Shown one piece after another: positions 7,377 to 17,032 of a stretch of DNA of 64,000 nucleotides. The DNA is taken from NCBI RefSeq assembly GCF_003217475.1, contig NZ_QJSP01000002.1, forward strand, positions 1-64,000, in the 5' to 3' direction. Position numbers and translations under genes: made by a program. The DNA comes from Williamsia limnetica. Its GTDB lineage: Bacteria; Actinomycetota; Actinomycetes; Mycobacteriales; Mycobacteriaceae. Below the pieces are notes generated by a model. That model was not told the origin of the DNA. It saw only the letters and a list, made by a program, of their open reading frames with translations, and made no database searches. Each line of letters begins with the position of its first letter. The first letter of the stretch is position 1.

Positions 7377-9929
7377 GTGGACAGTTTCAACCCCACCACC
7401 AAGTCGCAGGCGGCTTTGTCGTCGGCAATCCAAGCGGCGGCTGCAGCCGGTAACCCGGACGTTCGGCCTGCTCACGTACTCGTCGCGCTGCTCGACCAAT
7501 CTGACGGGATCGCTTCGCCGCTGCTCAAGGCGGTCGGCGTTGATCCTGCTCAGACCCGTGCAGCAGCTCAACAGCTCGTCGATCGGATGCCCACGGCCTC
7601 CGGTGCGAGCTCGACCCCGCAGCTCAGCCGGGAGTCGATCACTGCGATCTCTGCAGCACAGCAGCTGGCCGGCGAACTCGACGACGAGTTCGTCTCAACC
7701 GAGCATCTCGTTGTCGGTCTGGCGACCGGCGACTCCGATGTCGCAAAGTTGTTGGCTGATGTCGGTGCTACTCCGCAGGCCCTGCGGGAGGCATTCGTCG
7801 CCGTTCGCGGTAGCGCTCGCGTGACCTCGGCCGACCCGGAGAACACCTATCAGGCTTTGGAGAAGTACTCCACCGACCTGACCGCGGCCGCACGTGAAGG
7901 CAAGCTCGATCCGGTCATCGGCCGCGACACCGAGATCCGTCGCGTCGTCCAGGTGCTCAGCCGTCGTACCAAGAACAACCCGGTTCTCATCGGTGAGCCC
8001 GGCGTCGGTAAGACTGCCATCGTCGAAGGGCTGGCCCAGCGGATCATCGCGGGCGATGTCCCCGAGAGCCTGCGCGGAAAGACCGTCGTCTCCCTCGACA
8101 TGGGATCGATGGTCGCCGGTGCGAAGTACCGCGGTGAGTTCGAGGAGCGGCTCAAGGCCGTCCTCGAGGAGATCAAAGGCTCTGCCGGACAGGTCATCAC
8201 GTTCATCGACGAGCTGCACACCATCGTGGGTGCCGGCGCGACCGGTGATTCGGCGATGGATGCCGGCAACATGATCAAGCCGATGCTCGCCCGTGGTGAG
8301 CTGCGGCTGGTCGGTGCCACGACCCTCAGTGAGTATCGCCAGTACATCGAGAAGGATGCAGCTCTCGAACGTCGGTTCCAGCAGGTGTACGTCGGTGAGC
8401 CGTCGGTCGAAGACGCCGTCGGCATCCTGCGTGGCCTCAAGGATCGTTACGAGGTACACCACGGCGTCCGCATCACGGACTCCGCGTTGGTGGCTGCCGC
8501 GACCCTGAGCGACCGCTACATCACGTCCCGGTTCCTCCCCGACAAGGCCATCGACCTGGTCGACGAGGCCGCGTCGCGTCTGCGCATGGAGATCGACTCT
8601 CGCCCTGTCGAAGTCGACGAGGTCGAGCGTATCGTGCGCCGACTCGAAGTCGAAGAGGTCGCCTTGGAGAAGGAGACCGACGAGGCATCGAAGATTCGTC
8701 TCGACAAGCTCCGCTCGGAGCTGGCCGACCAGCGAGAGAAGCTCAACGAGCTCTCTGCTCGCTGGCAGTCCGAGAAGAACGCCATCAACTCGGTGCGCGA
8801 CCTCAAAGAGCGTCTGGAACACCTGCGTGGTGAGTCCGAGCGTGCTGAGCGCGATGGTGATCTCGGTCGTGCCGCCGAGCTACGTTACGGCCAGATCCCC
8901 ACGCTGGAAAAAGAACTCGAGGTCGCTGCGGCGAAGTCGGGTGCCACCGGCGGTGGCGACGTGATGTTGCAGGAAGAGGTCGGACCCGACGATGTGGCCC
9001 AGGTGGTCTCGTCGTGGACCGGCATTCCATCGGGACGCATGCTCGAGGGCGAAACCGCGAAGCTGCTCCGGATGGAGGACGAACTCGGCTCCCGCGTCAT
9101 CGGACAGAAGCTGGCCGTGGAAGCGGTATCGGATGCGGTACGTCGTGCCCGGGCCGGTGTTGCCGACCCGAACCGGCCGCTGGGATCCTTCCTATTCCTC
9201 GGCCCGACCGGCGTCGGTAAGACGGAGTTGGCCAAGGCGCTCGCGGAGTTCCTGTTCGACGACGAGCACGCCATGGTTCGCATCGACATGAGCGAGTACG
9301 GCGAAAAGCACAGCGTTGCACGGCTCGTGGGTGCTCCGCCGGGCTACGTCGGATACGAATCCGGTGGCCAGCTGACCGAGGCCGTTCGGCGTCGCCCTTA
9401 CACGGTGGTGCTGTTCGACGAAGTCGAGAAGGCTCACCCGGACGTCTTCGACATCCTGCTCCAGGTACTCGACGAAGGTCGGTTGACCGATGGTCAGGGT
9501 CGCACCGTGGACTTCCGCAACACGATCCTGATCCTCACGTCCAACCTCGGCGCCGGCGGTGACAAGGACCAGGTGATGAACGCGGTCCGGATGGCCTTCA
9601 AGCCGGAGTTCATCAACCGCCTCGACGATGTCGTGGTGTTCGATGCGCTCACCCCGGACGAACTGGTCTCGATCGTCGACATCCAGATCGGTCAGCTGGG
9701 CAAGCGCCTCGCACAGCGTCGACTGACCCTCGATGTGTCCGACGACGCCAAGAAGTGGCTCGCCACACGTGGTTTCGACGCGCTGTATGGGGCCCGGCCA
9801 TTGCGGCGCCTCGTCCAGCAGGCCATCGGCGACCAGCTCGCCCGCGCGCTGCTGGCGGGCAAGATCACCGACGGCGACACGGTCTCGGTGACCACGAGCG
9901 ACGACGGCGAGACCCTCGTCGTCGGGTAA
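7377..9929 (+). CDS. clpB: ATP-dependent disaggregase ClpB
   Basis: This 850-residue Hsp100 chaperone has a Clp N-domain (1-145), a first AAA module with Walker A GEPGVGKT at 206-213, the coiled-coil middle domain (about 400-520), and a second AAA module with Walker A GPTGVGKT at 609-616. It extracts polypeptides from aggregates together with DnaK. The GTG at 7377 follows AAGGAAGG with good spacing. Length and motifs are normal, and there is no ClpP-binding IGF loop as in ClpA/C. The HAIR box upstream predicts heat-shock control by HspR, encoded elsewhere. Confidence 0.98.
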   Translation: MDSFNPTTKSQAALSSAIQAAAAAGNPDVRPAHVLVALLDQSDGIASPLLKAVGVDPAQTRAAAQQLVDRMPTASGASSTPQLSRESITAISAAQQLAGELDDEFVSTEHLVVGLATGDSDVAKLLADVGATPQALREAFVAVRGSARVTSADPENTYQALEKYSTDLTAAAREGKLDPVIGRDTEIRRVVQVLSRRTKNNPVLIGEPGVGKTAIVEGLAQRIIAGDVPESLRGKTVVSLDMGSMVAGAKYRGEFEERLKAVLEEIKGSAGQVITFIDELHTIVGAGATGDSAMDAGNMIKPMLARGELRLVGATTLSEYRQYIEKDAALERRFQQVYVGEPSVEDAVGILRGLKDRYEVHHGVRITDSALVAAATLSDRYITSRFLPDKAIDLVDEAASRLRMEIDSRPVEVDEVERIVRRLEVEEVALEKETDEASKIRLDKLRSELADQREKLNELSARWQSEKNAINSVRDLKERLEHLRGESERAERDGDLGRAAELRYGQIPTLEKELEVAAAKSGATGGGDVMLQEEVGPDDVAQVVSSWTGIPSGRMLEGETAKLLRMEDELGSRVIGQKLAVEAVSDAVRRARAGVADPNRPLGSFLFLGPTGVGKTELAKALAEFLFDDEHAMVRIDMSEYGEKHSVARLVGAPPGYVGYESGGQLTEAVRRRPYTVVLFDEVEKAHPDVFDILLQVLDEGRLTDGQGRTVDFRNTILILTSNLGAGGDKDQVMNAVRMAFKPEFINRLDDVVVFDALTPDELVSIVDIQIGQLGKRLAQRRLTLDVSDDAKKWLATRGFDALYGARPLRRLVQQAIGDQLARALLAGKITDGDTVSVTTSDDGETLVVG

Positions 9930-9938
9930 CCGCCAGAC

Positions 9939-9973
9939 AAGGACCCCGGCACCCATTGGGTGCCGGGGTCCTT
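9939..9973. terminator. Strong hairpin terminator between clpB and GPP34 gene
   Basis: A perfect 16-bp stem (9939-9954 with 9958-9973) closes a 3-nt ATT loop. The AA start and TT end of the stem allow it to work in both directions. It separates the convergent clpB and GPP34-family genes. Confidence 0.88.
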
Positions 9974-9992
9974 GCCGCGTGGGTAGAGTCGC

Positions 9993-10682
9993 TCAACCTT
10001 TGATGAGTCCGACAGCGACCATCGAGTTGACGACGCTCGCCGCGACAGTCCGAGCGACCGCGGCACCGACAGCATCGGCGCCCCATTCGCCACGCTCGAG
10101 TTCCTTGCCGCGCGTGTACACATCACCCGACCACGGGATGTCGCGATAGAAGGTGGGGAGCGTACCGCTCGCCGACAGCAATGCTCCGAGCGCTGCGATC
10201 CGGGACTGCGGGCTGACTCCGTCGACAAAGACCGCCCGAACCTGCGCCAACAAATCACTGCGTCGTCTCCCGTCGCCCTCGCGCAACGACGTTGTGGTGA
10301 ACAGCCGCAACCTCTTCTTGCGTTCGGCAACGATGTACCCGCGTTCGACCAACCGGTCGAGGACGATCGGTCGCAGCGTCGGACCGATGGACGCCAGGAG
10401 GGTCTGTGGGTCCCGTGGCTTCTCGGCGATTCGGTCCCACGCCGACCTCAGCAGCGGGTCCGTCAGAGGGGTGTCCTCGACAGCGCTGACGAGACTCCCA
10501 CGCACGCCACCCCGGTTCTCGATGGCGATCTGATTGGTGAAGGCGAGTTCGGTCAGAACCGCACCACCGAGAACATAGAACAGGGTGCCTTCGCCGGCGA
10601 TCGTCCCGGATCGGGGGTCAAACAGCAGCAACAGGAGGTCTTCGGCGATCAACGGATCCTTGGACGAGTTCGGCGTGCTCAT
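9993..10682 (-). CDS. GPP34 (GOLPH3/Vps74) family protein
   Basis: This protein of about 229 residues matches the GPP34 family seen in actinobacteria: LIAEDLLLLLFDPRSGTIAGEGTLFYVLGGAVLTELAF at the start, LVERGYIVAERKKRLRLF in the middle, and repeated alanine-rich helices at the end. Eukaryotic GOLPH3 binds PI4P on Golgi membranes; the bacterial role is unknown. The ATG at 10682 is chosen because its A is shared with the upstream cupin stop codon (TGATG). It is the last gene of a MerR-cupin-GPP34 operon and ends before the clpB terminator. Confidence 0.88.
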   Translation of the reverse strand: MSTPNSSKDPLIAEDLLLLLFDPRSGTIAGEGTLFYVLGGAVLTELAFTNQIAIENRGGVRGSLVSAVEDTPLTDPLLRSAWDRIAEKPRDPQTLLASIGPTLRPIVLDRLVERGYIVAERKKRLRLFTTTSLREGDGRRRSDLLAQVRAVFVDGVSPQSRIAALGALLSASGTLPTFYRDIPWSGDVYTRGKELERGEWGADAVGAAVARTVAASVVNSMVAVGLIKG

Positions 10683-11089
10683 CAAGCTTGGTTGTATTCG
10701 TCATCGGTGACGGGCGACAGCCACTCGACGGCGGCGTTGTCGTCGTCGGCCTCGTTGATGGCCAGGTGCACCATCAACCGAGTCGGTGCGGCGCCATGCC
10801 AGTGCTCCTCGTTTGCTTCGAACAGCACCCGGTCGCCGGGCCTGATGACCTCGACGGGTCCACCCCGGCGCTGGCACAGCCCGACTCCTTCTGTCACGAA
10901 CACGGATTGACTGAGCGCGTGACGGTGCCAATGTGTGCGGGCGCCGGGCATGAAGTGAACGAGATTGGCTGACACCCGTGACGGCGCCGGAGCGGCTGCC
11001 ACCGCGTCGATGTACACGTCCCCGGTGAACCAGTCCTTCGGGCCTTTGGCGGTGTCGATCGAGCTGCGAACTATGTGCATGCTCTCCAT
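10682..11089 (-). CDS. Cupin-domain protein
   Basis: This small 135-residue beta-barrel protein has both cupin motifs: HWHRH at residues 53-57 within motif 1 and PGDRVLFEANEEHWHGA (about 84-100) as motif 2. Several His side chains are placed to hold a metal ion. The compact form resembles quercetinase-like or carboxymuconolactone-decarboxylase-associated cupins, but no reaction can be assigned. It lies 21 nt after the MerR-type gene and shares a base with the GPP34 gene, so the three are co-transcribed. ATG 11080 is an alternative start. Confidence 0.8.
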   Translation of the reverse strand: MESMHIVRSSIDTAKGPKDWFTGDVYIDAVAAAPAPSRVSANLVHFMPGARTHWHRHALSQSVFVTEGVGLCQRRGGPVEVIRPGDRVLFEANEEHWHGAAPTRLMVHLAINEADDDNAAVEWLSPVTDDEYNQA

Positions 11090-11110
11090 TGTCCTCGCGT
11101 TCGAGGGTGC

Positions 11111-11926
11111 TCAGCGCACGAAGTCGACCTGCACCTCGGTGACCCAGTCCGCCTGATCGTCGGACATCTCCAGATAGATCTCCCGGGCCTGGCCGTTCAA
11201 GGCGAAACCTTGCTCGGACACCCAGCGGTTGAGCTCCTGATACGTCGAGTCGATGGAGTCCATCGAGCCCTGATGGATCATCGATGCGACCTCACCGCCG
11301 GGGATGTCGAAGGTGTCGAGCCCGGTCACGGGTCCGGACGCCACGGGGAAGGTCGCATGCACCCAGACCGCGTCCTCGGATTGCTCGGGTGCGGGGGAGT
11401 AGAAGGCCACGCTGGGGCCGACCGGGGTGACTGCGGTGGCCCCGAAGGCGGCCATGATCTGCGGGTAGAGCGACTGGATGACGGGTCCGATGTCGTCGCT
11501 GGTCTGGCTGGAAGCAAGGGCTCGTAGCCCGACGTTCTTGATCGGCTCGACGGTTTTGGTGAGAACGGTGGGTGTGGACATGTCTGTCTCCATTTCGATG
11601 AGTCGGAGTCTCGCTTCCACCTGGGCGAGCCGGTACTGGTCGTGGCGGATCTGGGACTGGATCTCCGCGTGGCGCAGGCGCAACATCGCTCGCAGATCAG
11701 ACCCGGTGAGTTCGTCGTCGACGATCCGCCGCACCTCTTCGAGGCGCAGGCCCAGGTCTTTGAGTGCGACGACGCGGTTGAGTCGCTGCAGCTGGGACAC
11801 CTCGTAGTACCGGTAACCCGTATGAGGGTCCGTGCGCTGGGGTGTCAGCAGTCCGATCGAGTCATAGTGCCGCAACATCCGGACCGATACCCGGCCCAGT
11901 TTGGCGAAATCTCCGATGGTGATCAT
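11111..11926 (-). CDS. MerR-family regulator with GyrI-like effector domain
   Basis: Residues 1-70 form a MerR winged helix (MITIGDFAKLGRVSVRMLRHYDSIGLL, then HTGYRYYEVSQL). A dimerisation helix follows (about 75-115), then a C-terminal GyrI/BmrR-like ligand domain (120-271). BmrR-type proteins bind cationic or lipophilic drugs and activate promoters with wide spacers. It probably controls its own operon with the cupin and GPP34 genes. No metal-binding Cys pair like that of metal-sensing MerR proteins is present. Confidence 0.88.
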   Translation of the reverse strand: MITIGDFAKLGRVSVRMLRHYDSIGLLTPQRTDPHTGYRYYEVSQLQRLNRVVALKDLGLRLEEVRRIVDDELTGSDLRAMLRLRHAEIQSQIRHDQYRLAQVEARLRLIEMETDMSTPTVLTKTVEPIKNVGLRALASSQTSDDIGPVIQSLYPQIMAAFGATAVTPVGPSVAFYSPAPEQSEDAVWVHATFPVASGPVTGLDTFDIPGGEVASMIHQGSMDSIDSTYQELNRWVSEQGFALNGQAREIYLEMSDDQADWVTEVQVDFVR

Positions 11927-12062
11927 TGCGCTCTCTACGTTGCGGTCTCACACAGTGTCAGGGTCAAGGGTGCCGCATCCGAATGTGGTCGACAAGGGCA
12001 CGCTCGGTCGAAACAAAGTCCCGGTCAACGGCTTTAAGGGCCCGCTCGGCGTCTGGAACGGC

Positions 12063-12099
12063 AAAAACCGGGCCGCGCCGATGATGGCACGACCCGGTT
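12063..12099 (-). terminator. Terminator of the DHA2 transporter gene
   Basis: Read on the minus strand, AACCGGG (12099-12093), an interrupted GC-rich inner stem and CCCGGTT (12072-12066) form a hairpin followed by TTT. It lies just after the stop codon at 12115 and before the MerR gene promoter region. Confidence 0.7.
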
Positions 12100-12114
12100 C
12101 TTCGGCCGAGAGGT

Positions 12115-13656
12115 TCAGGCAGCGACGGGCACTGCGTTCTGGGTTTCGTCACCGAGGGCGTGTCGATTCATCCGGATCATGAAGACGGTGACGGCCAGGG
12201 CGAGAGCCATGAAGCCGGCGCCCCAGTAGAACGCCACGTCGTAGCTGTGGATGCTGGCCGCCATGAATGCCGCCGGATCGGCCGGAACGGGGTTGCCGTC
12301 GGCGCCGGCAGTCATTGCACTGCCCGAGCTGTTCGAGAAGACCTGAGCCACAATCGTGCTCAGAAGCGCGACACCCACCGAACCGCCGACCTGCTGAGCG
12401 GTGTTGACCAGTGCGCTGGCGACTCCGGAGTCCTTCTCGTCGATCCGGTGCAGGGCGACCGCCTGCATGGAGACGAACACCAGGCCCATGCCGAGGGCGA
12501 TCAGGAGCTCGCTGGGCAGGACGTGGGCGAGCCACGTCGAATCCGAATCCAGTTGCGCCAGGTACAGATATCCCAGGACGCCGGAAACGGTGCCGGCAAT
12601 CATCAGGGGCCTCGGTCCGAAGCGCGGAAGCAGTGAGCTGGCCGAGGCCGCGGAGATGATCAGCGCGATCGGGAACGGCAGGAACAAGATCCCGGCCCTC
12701 AGCGGCGTTTCTCCGAGGGTGTTCTGGAAGTAGTAGCTCAAGAACAGGAACATCGCGAACATGGCGGTCGGGATGATGAAGGCCACCAGGTAGGCGCCGC
12801 CCCGGTTGAGTTCACCCGGGATGCGCAGTGGCAGTAGCGGATGTGTGGTTCGCATCTCGATTGCGACGAATGCGGCAAGCAACGCGGCTCCGGCGACGAA
12901 CAGCAGGATGGTCGACGGTGCGCCCCAGCCCGATTCGGCGGCCTTGGTGAATGCGTAGACAATGGCGATCAGGCCGAGGGTGACCGTGACGGCACCGGGA
13001 ATGTCGTAGCCGCCGGTTCGTTTGGCAGGCCGATCCTTGATGACCAACCAGAGGCCGCCGATGGCCGCGATGATCGCGATCGGGGTGTTGACCAGCAGTG
13101 TCCAACGCCAGGACATGTACTCGGTGAGTGCGCCGCCTGCGATCAGGCCGATGGCGGCACCGCCGCCGGACACTGCTGCGTAGACGGCGAAAGCGCGTGC
13201 CCGTTCGCGGTGTTCGGTGAAGGTCACGGTGATCAGGGACAGAGCCGCGGGTGCGAGCATCGCTGCGAACACACCCTGTAGGGCGCGACCACCGAAGAAC
13301 GACATCTGATCCCAGGCGAACCCGGCCATGGCCGAGGAAGCCGCGAAGCCCGCGAGTCCGATCAGGAACATGCGGCGACGGCCCAGGTAGTCGGCCATAC
13401 GTCCCCCGAGGAGCAGTAGTCCACCGAACAGCAGGGTGTATGCCGTCAGTGCCCACTGCCGATTGGCATCCGAGATGTCCAGGTCGACCTGCGCATAGGG
13501 CAGGGCAATGGTGATGATGCTGGCGTCGAGAACCACCATGAGCTGGGCGAGGGCGATGATCCCCAGCGCCCACCAGCGGCGTGAGTCGCCGGTCGATTTA
13601 GGTGCGGTGTCGCGGTCAGGAAGGTCCTGCGCGATGACGGTGTTGGGTGAAGCCAC
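12115..13656 (-). CDS. MFS multidrug efflux transporter, DHA2 (14-TMS) family
   Basis: This protein of about 513 residues has 14 predicted membrane segments. DHA2 motifs include LDASIITIALPYAQVDL in TM1, the loop motif GGRMADYLGRRRMFLIG, and ALQGVFAAMLAPAALSL in TM4. It should export toxic organic compounds using the proton gradient. The GTG at 13656 is preferred because GAGG sits 5 nt upstream; in-frame starts further up add a non-conserved leader. The divergent TetR gene 146 bp away is the likely repressor. Confidence 0.9.
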   Translation of the reverse strand: MASPNTVIAQDLPDRDTAPKSTGDSRRWWALGIIALAQLMVVLDASIITIALPYAQVDLDISDANRQWALTAYTLLFGGLLLLGGRMADYLGRRRMFLIGLAGFAASSAMAGFAWDQMSFFGGRALQGVFAAMLAPAALSLITVTFTEHRERARAFAVYAAVSGGGAAIGLIAGGALTEYMSWRWTLLVNTPIAIIAAIGGLWLVIKDRPAKRTGGYDIPGAVTVTLGLIAIVYAFTKAAESGWGAPSTILLFVAGAALLAAFVAIEMRTTHPLLPLRIPGELNRGGAYLVAFIIPTAMFAMFLFLSYYFQNTLGETPLRAGILFLPFPIALIISAASASSLLPRFGPRPLMIAGTVSGVLGYLYLAQLDSDSTWLAHVLPSELLIALGMGLVFVSMQAVALHRIDEKDSGVASALVNTAQQVGGSVGVALLSTIVAQVFSNSSGSAMTAGADGNPVPADPAAFMAASIHSYDVAFYWGAGFMALALAVTVFMIRMNRHALGDETQNAVPVAA

Positions 13657-13742
13657 GAGATCCTCAAATCTGGAAGAGGGTGGATGCTGAATCGATCTGT
13701 CGCCCAATAGTGGCAGGCTCAGACAGAAGTCGTCAAGCGACA

Positions 13743-13762
13743 AAATGCACAATCGGACATTT
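13743..13762. promoter_or_regulatory. Candidate TetR operator in DHA2/TetR divergent spacer
   Basis: AAATG (13743-13747) and CATTT (13758-13762) form an inverted repeat with a 10-nt spacer, centred between the divergent starts at 13656 and 13803. A second short dyad, GTCG-N5-CGAC, lies about 15 bp away. Either could be the TetR site; only the symmetry supports it. Confidence 0.35.
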
Positions 13763-13802
13763 GGCGCACGAAGCAGCAATTTCGCCGAAGCGGAGTTATC
13801 AT

Positions 13803-14459
13803 GTGGACGTGAGTATCGCGGAAATCGGAACAGGCCAGGTCAAGGCAGGTCTCCGTGAACGGAAGAAGCTTCAGACGCGCGACCGGCTGATTGCCGCCGC
13901 GCTGGAGCTGTGTGACCAGCAAGGTTTCGACGCGACCACGGTCGAGCAGATCTCGGATGCCGCAGACATCTCGCCTCGGACGTTCAACCGCTACTTCGCC
14001 ACCAAAGAGGACGTTGTCCTCGCTCCGATCGAGGACATGATCGTCGCGATGGCGAACTCCCTCGAGGCGCAGCCGCGCTCCGACAATCAAATCGAGGCCC
14101 TGGTGAATGCGCAGGTCCAGATCTTGGGTGGACAATGCCCGACCGGGAGTGTGGATCTCACGCGGTTCGAGACGATGAACCGGATCATCCAGAACGCGCC
14201 GTCGGTGAATGCGCGCAGCATCGAACTGGGCGACCGGAAGATGAGGAGCATCACCGACCTGGTCGCCAAACGGATGGGCGAGCCGGCGGATGACCCGACG
14301 GTGCGGGTGACCGTCTCGGTCTACATGGCACTGATGCACATCTCGATGGATGAGTGGCGATGCGGCCAGGTCGGGTCAGCACCCGCAGACACCGCTGTTG
14401 CCGCCGACACCCTCAAATCGACGTACGAGATCTTCCGCGGGATCGCCAAAACCGTCTGA
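13803..14459 (+). CDS. TetR-family transcriptional repressor
   Basis: This 218-residue protein has a TetR DNA-binding domain (TRDRLIAAALELCDQQGFDATTVEQISDAADISPRTFNRYFATKEDVV, about residues 20-70). It has a helical C-terminal ligand domain with no close match that I can name. The GTG at 13803 has GGAG 7 nt upstream; a second in-frame GTG lies at 13809. Its divergent position next to the DHA2 pump is the classic efflux-regulator arrangement, so it probably represses the pump and itself until a drug binds. Confidence 0.88.
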   Translation: MDVSIAEIGTGQVKAGLRERKKLQTRDRLIAAALELCDQQGFDATTVEQISDAADISPRTFNRYFATKEDVVLAPIEDMIVAMANSLEAQPRSDNQIEALVNAQVQILGGQCPTGSVDLTRFETMNRIIQNAPSVNARSIELGDRKMRSITDLVAKRMGEPADDPTVRVTVSVYMALMHISMDEWRCGQVGSAPADTAVAADTLKSTYEIFRGIAKTV

Positions 14460-14468
14460 GGTCCAGGT

Positions 14469-15536
14469 TCAGTTGCTGTCGTCGTACTTGTTCTTCGAGT
14501 TCGTTCGCCAGTCGGAGAACTTACGGTTGACGCTCTCTGCCACATCCGAGGCAGCCTGACCAACGCCGTCGACCACCCCTCCGAGCCCGTCGCGGATCCC
14601 CTTGATCAATGGGTCTTCGGACTCGTCGAAGTTGTCGCGGTACGCCTTTCGCGCCGCGCCGATATCGTCGGCGACCTTGGCGCTGTCGTCGTCCTCGCGC
14701 CGCGGGTAGAGGCCGGCCACGATCTTTCCGTAACCACCGCGATCGACCCAGCGGTTGAGCTCTGCAGCTCGTAGCACCGAGAACGGGTGCGATTGCATCT
14801 CCAGGTTCAGCAACTTGAGGACGCCGTCGCGCAGGTCGCCGGTCCGCTCGTACTCTTTCGCCTGGGCGATGAACGCCTGGGTGTCCATCTGGTCGAGGTG
14901 CTTGCCGCCCGCCAGTTTCAGTTCCACGCGCAGCGCCACATCGAGGTCTTGGCTGCAGAGTAGTCCGGCGCGGTCGCCCGACAGCTCGGACTTGCGTTGC
15001 CACTCCATCAGTGCGGCGACGATCGCTCTCAAGGCCCACCCGCCGAGCGGGATGAACCCGATCGACGCGGCGATCCGGGTCAGGTGCATCAACATCGTTC
15101 GGTACACCGCGTGCCCCGACAGTGCGTGCCCGAGTTCGTGCCCGATGACAAAGCGCAGCTCGTCGTGGTCCATCAACTCGTACATGCCGGAGGTGACGAC
15201 GATGAAGGGCTTGTCCATCCCGATGCAGACGGCGTTCACCAGCGGCGATTGGGAGATGTAGAGCTCAGGCTTGACCGGCGCGTCGAGCGTTCTCACGCAC
15301 TCGTCGAGCAGAGCGTCGAGATCGGCGAATTGCCTCGGGCCCACCCGCGCAGAACTGGCGAGGTACAGCAACCGGTGCTGCCGTTCCCTCAGCAGACCCG
15401 ACAACGTCTTGAGGACCTGATCGAAACCTTTGAGTCTGCGCAGGGCGGTCAGCGCGGTGCGATCGGCGGGGTGTTCCCACGCCCGCGAACTTATGCCCGG
15501 AAACGGGGCGCGCACGGATACGGGTACATGGGTCAT
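14469..15536 (-). CDS. M48-family zinc metallopeptidase
   Basis: This 355-residue protein carries HELGH in VIGHELGHALSGHAVY and the downstream Glu segment ELSGDRAGLLCSQD, the zinc-site pattern of M48 (HtpX/Oma1-like) proteases. A central hydrophobic stretch (IAASIGFIPLGGWALRAIVAALM) could be membrane-embedded. The C-terminal 80 residues form an acidic, low-complexity helical tail. The ATG at 15536 has GGAGG 10 nt upstream. It probably degrades damaged membrane or surface-associated proteins. It stands alone, convergent with the TetR gene. Confidence 0.88.
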   Translation of the reverse strand: MTHVPVSVRAPFPGISSRAWEHPADRTALTALRRLKGFDQVLKTLSGLLRERQHRLLYLASSARVGPRQFADLDALLDECVRTLDAPVKPELYISQSPLVNAVCIGMDKPFIVVTSGMYELMDHDELRFVIGHELGHALSGHAVYRTMLMHLTRIAASIGFIPLGGWALRAIVAALMEWQRKSELSGDRAGLLCSQDLDVALRVELKLAGGKHLDQMDTQAFIAQAKEYERTGDLRDGVLKLLNLEMQSHPFSVLRAAELNRWVDRGGYGKIVAGLYPRREDDDSAKVADDIGAARKAYRDNFDESEDPLIKGIRDGLGGVVDGVGQAASDVAESVNRKFSDWRTNSKNKYDDSN

Positions 15537-15712
15537 CGTCGCTGGTCCTCCCTGTGCCGGATGAGACTGGTGCCCGGCAACCCGATCAACCGTAGCGAAA
15601 CCCGCGTTCACAGACCGCGAATGTAGTTCTTTCAGACGACCGAGCCGGACGCCACCGACAGGCGTTCCCCTGGCCGGTGGGAGGTGTCGGTTCCCTGGGT
15701 TAGTTTAGGACC

Positions 15713-17032
15713 GTGGGGACACAGCGATGGCGGGCCGATCAGGTGCTGGCGCTGGCCCCTGATGCGGGGTCCCAGGCAGCTGGTCGCAAGCTGGCCATCC
15801 CGACGCCGTGGTCGTCGACGGGCAGCGCGGACAACGTGGTGTGGGGACTGTGTACGGGCAGCGGCAGGAACCCGTATCAAACGATCGTCGACCTCAGCGG
15901 CCCCGCGTACAGGTGTTCATGCCCGTCCCGGAAGTTCCCGTGCAAGCACGCACTCGGTCTGCTGCTGCTCTGGGCAGCAGGCAGCGTTCCGGACGCGGCG
16001 GCGGTTGGTGATTTCGCCAGGCCGTGGATCGAGGAACGTGCCGCAAAGGCTGCAGCCGCAGTGCCCCGCCCCGAACGCGCCGAACCCAAGGATCCCGAGC
16101 GTGCGGCCCGAACCGCGGAGCAACGGGCAGTTCGGGTCGCAGGCGGGCTCGACGAGTTCGAGATGTGGCTCTCCGACCAGGTACGTAATGGACTCGCCGG
16201 CGCGGAGGCGGACCCGTATCGCCGATTCGACCCGGTGGCCGCACGACTCGTCGATGCCCAGGCGCCGGGGCTGGCCCGCCGGGTCCGGGAACTCCCCTCA
16301 TTGGTCACCGGTGCCCGGTGGCCTGAGCGGCTTCTGCGCGAACTCGCGATGCTGAGGCTGCTCGCACGCGCTCATGGACGCATCGATGAACTCGACCCGG
16401 CAATGGCCGCCAACGTTCGCCGACATCTCGGCTATCCGGTGGCGCGAGCCGACGTGTTGGCGACCGACCCGGTGCTCGACACCTGGCAGATCGTCGCGGT
16501 GCGTGACCGCGACGACGAACAGCTGATCACCCGCAGGGTCTGGTTGTGGGGCCACGCCACGGGCAGATGCGCTGTGGTGCTGTCGTTCTCGCCCACGGCG
16601 GCCGGCCTCGACGGTCGTTTGATCCCGGGGATGTCCTTTGCCGGACCGTTGCACTTCTATCCTGGAGCGCCGCCGCTGCGGGCATTGGTGCCCGAGGGCG
16701 ACCTGGGATTGAGAACCGCGACGCGCGGATCGGTCGTCGGGACAACAGTGCAGACCGCCCTCGCTCAGCGCGCCGACGCTATTGCGAAGGATCCTTGGCT
16801 GCAGAGTTTCCCGGTGGTCATCGTCGGCAGGCCGGCACTCGCCGATGGTCGCAGGCTGCTCGTGGATGACGACGGCGTGTCCATCGACCTCGACACCAGC
16901 GACGACCGTTGGTTCGCCTTGCTGGCAGTATCAGGAGGTCATCCGGTGCAGGTGTTCGGTGAACTCGGTACCGAGGGGCTCGACCCGGTCGCCACCGAGG
17001 CTTTCGCGGCGCACCGGTTCGGCGCGGCGTGA
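15713..17032 (+). CDS. SWIM zinc-finger protein (first gene of SWIM/DUF5691/MoxR/DUF5682/VWA cassette)
   Basis: This 439-residue protein has a SWIM motif CxC-x6-CxH near its N-terminus (C68, C70, C77, H79, in YRCSCPSRKFPCKHALGLLLLWA). The motif is predicted to bind zinc and contact DNA or protein. The remainder is helical, then beta-rich, and lacks a recognised catalytic motif. It is the first of five plus-strand genes, each overlapping the next. Its stop overlaps the following start as GTGA. The start GTG 15713 is weakly supported by ribosome-binding sequence. It is probably the nucleic-acid or substrate recognition part of the system. Confidence 0.85.
   Translation: MGTQRWRADQVLALAPDAGSQAAGRKLAIPTPWSSTGSADNVVWGLCTGSGRNPYQTIVDLSGPAYRCSCPSRKFPCKHALGLLLLWAAGSVPDAAAVGDFARPWIEERAAKAAAAVPRPERAEPKDPERAARTAEQRAVRVAGGLDEFEMWLSDQVRNGLAGAEADPYRRFDPVAARLVDAQAPGLARRVRELPSLVTGARWPERLLRELAMLRLLARAHGRIDELDPAMAANVRRHLGYPVARADVLATDPVLDTWQIVAVRDRDDEQLITRRVWLWGHATGRCAVVLSFSPTAAGLDGRLIPGMSFAGPLHFYPGAPPLRALVPEGDLGLRTATRGSVVGTTVQTALAQRADAIAKDPWLQSFPVVIVGRPALADGRRLLVDDDGVSIDLDTSDDRWFALLAVSGGHPVQVFGELGTEGLDPVATEAFAAHRFGAA

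Noticed and set aside
7695-8822. 375-codon minus-strand frame inside clpB
   Set aside because: It lies wholly within the conserved clpB coding sequence and has no family-like motifs.
10683-10685. TTG start for the GPP34 gene
   Set aside because: The next codon is ATG, overlapping the cupin stop as TGATG, a far more usual coupled start.
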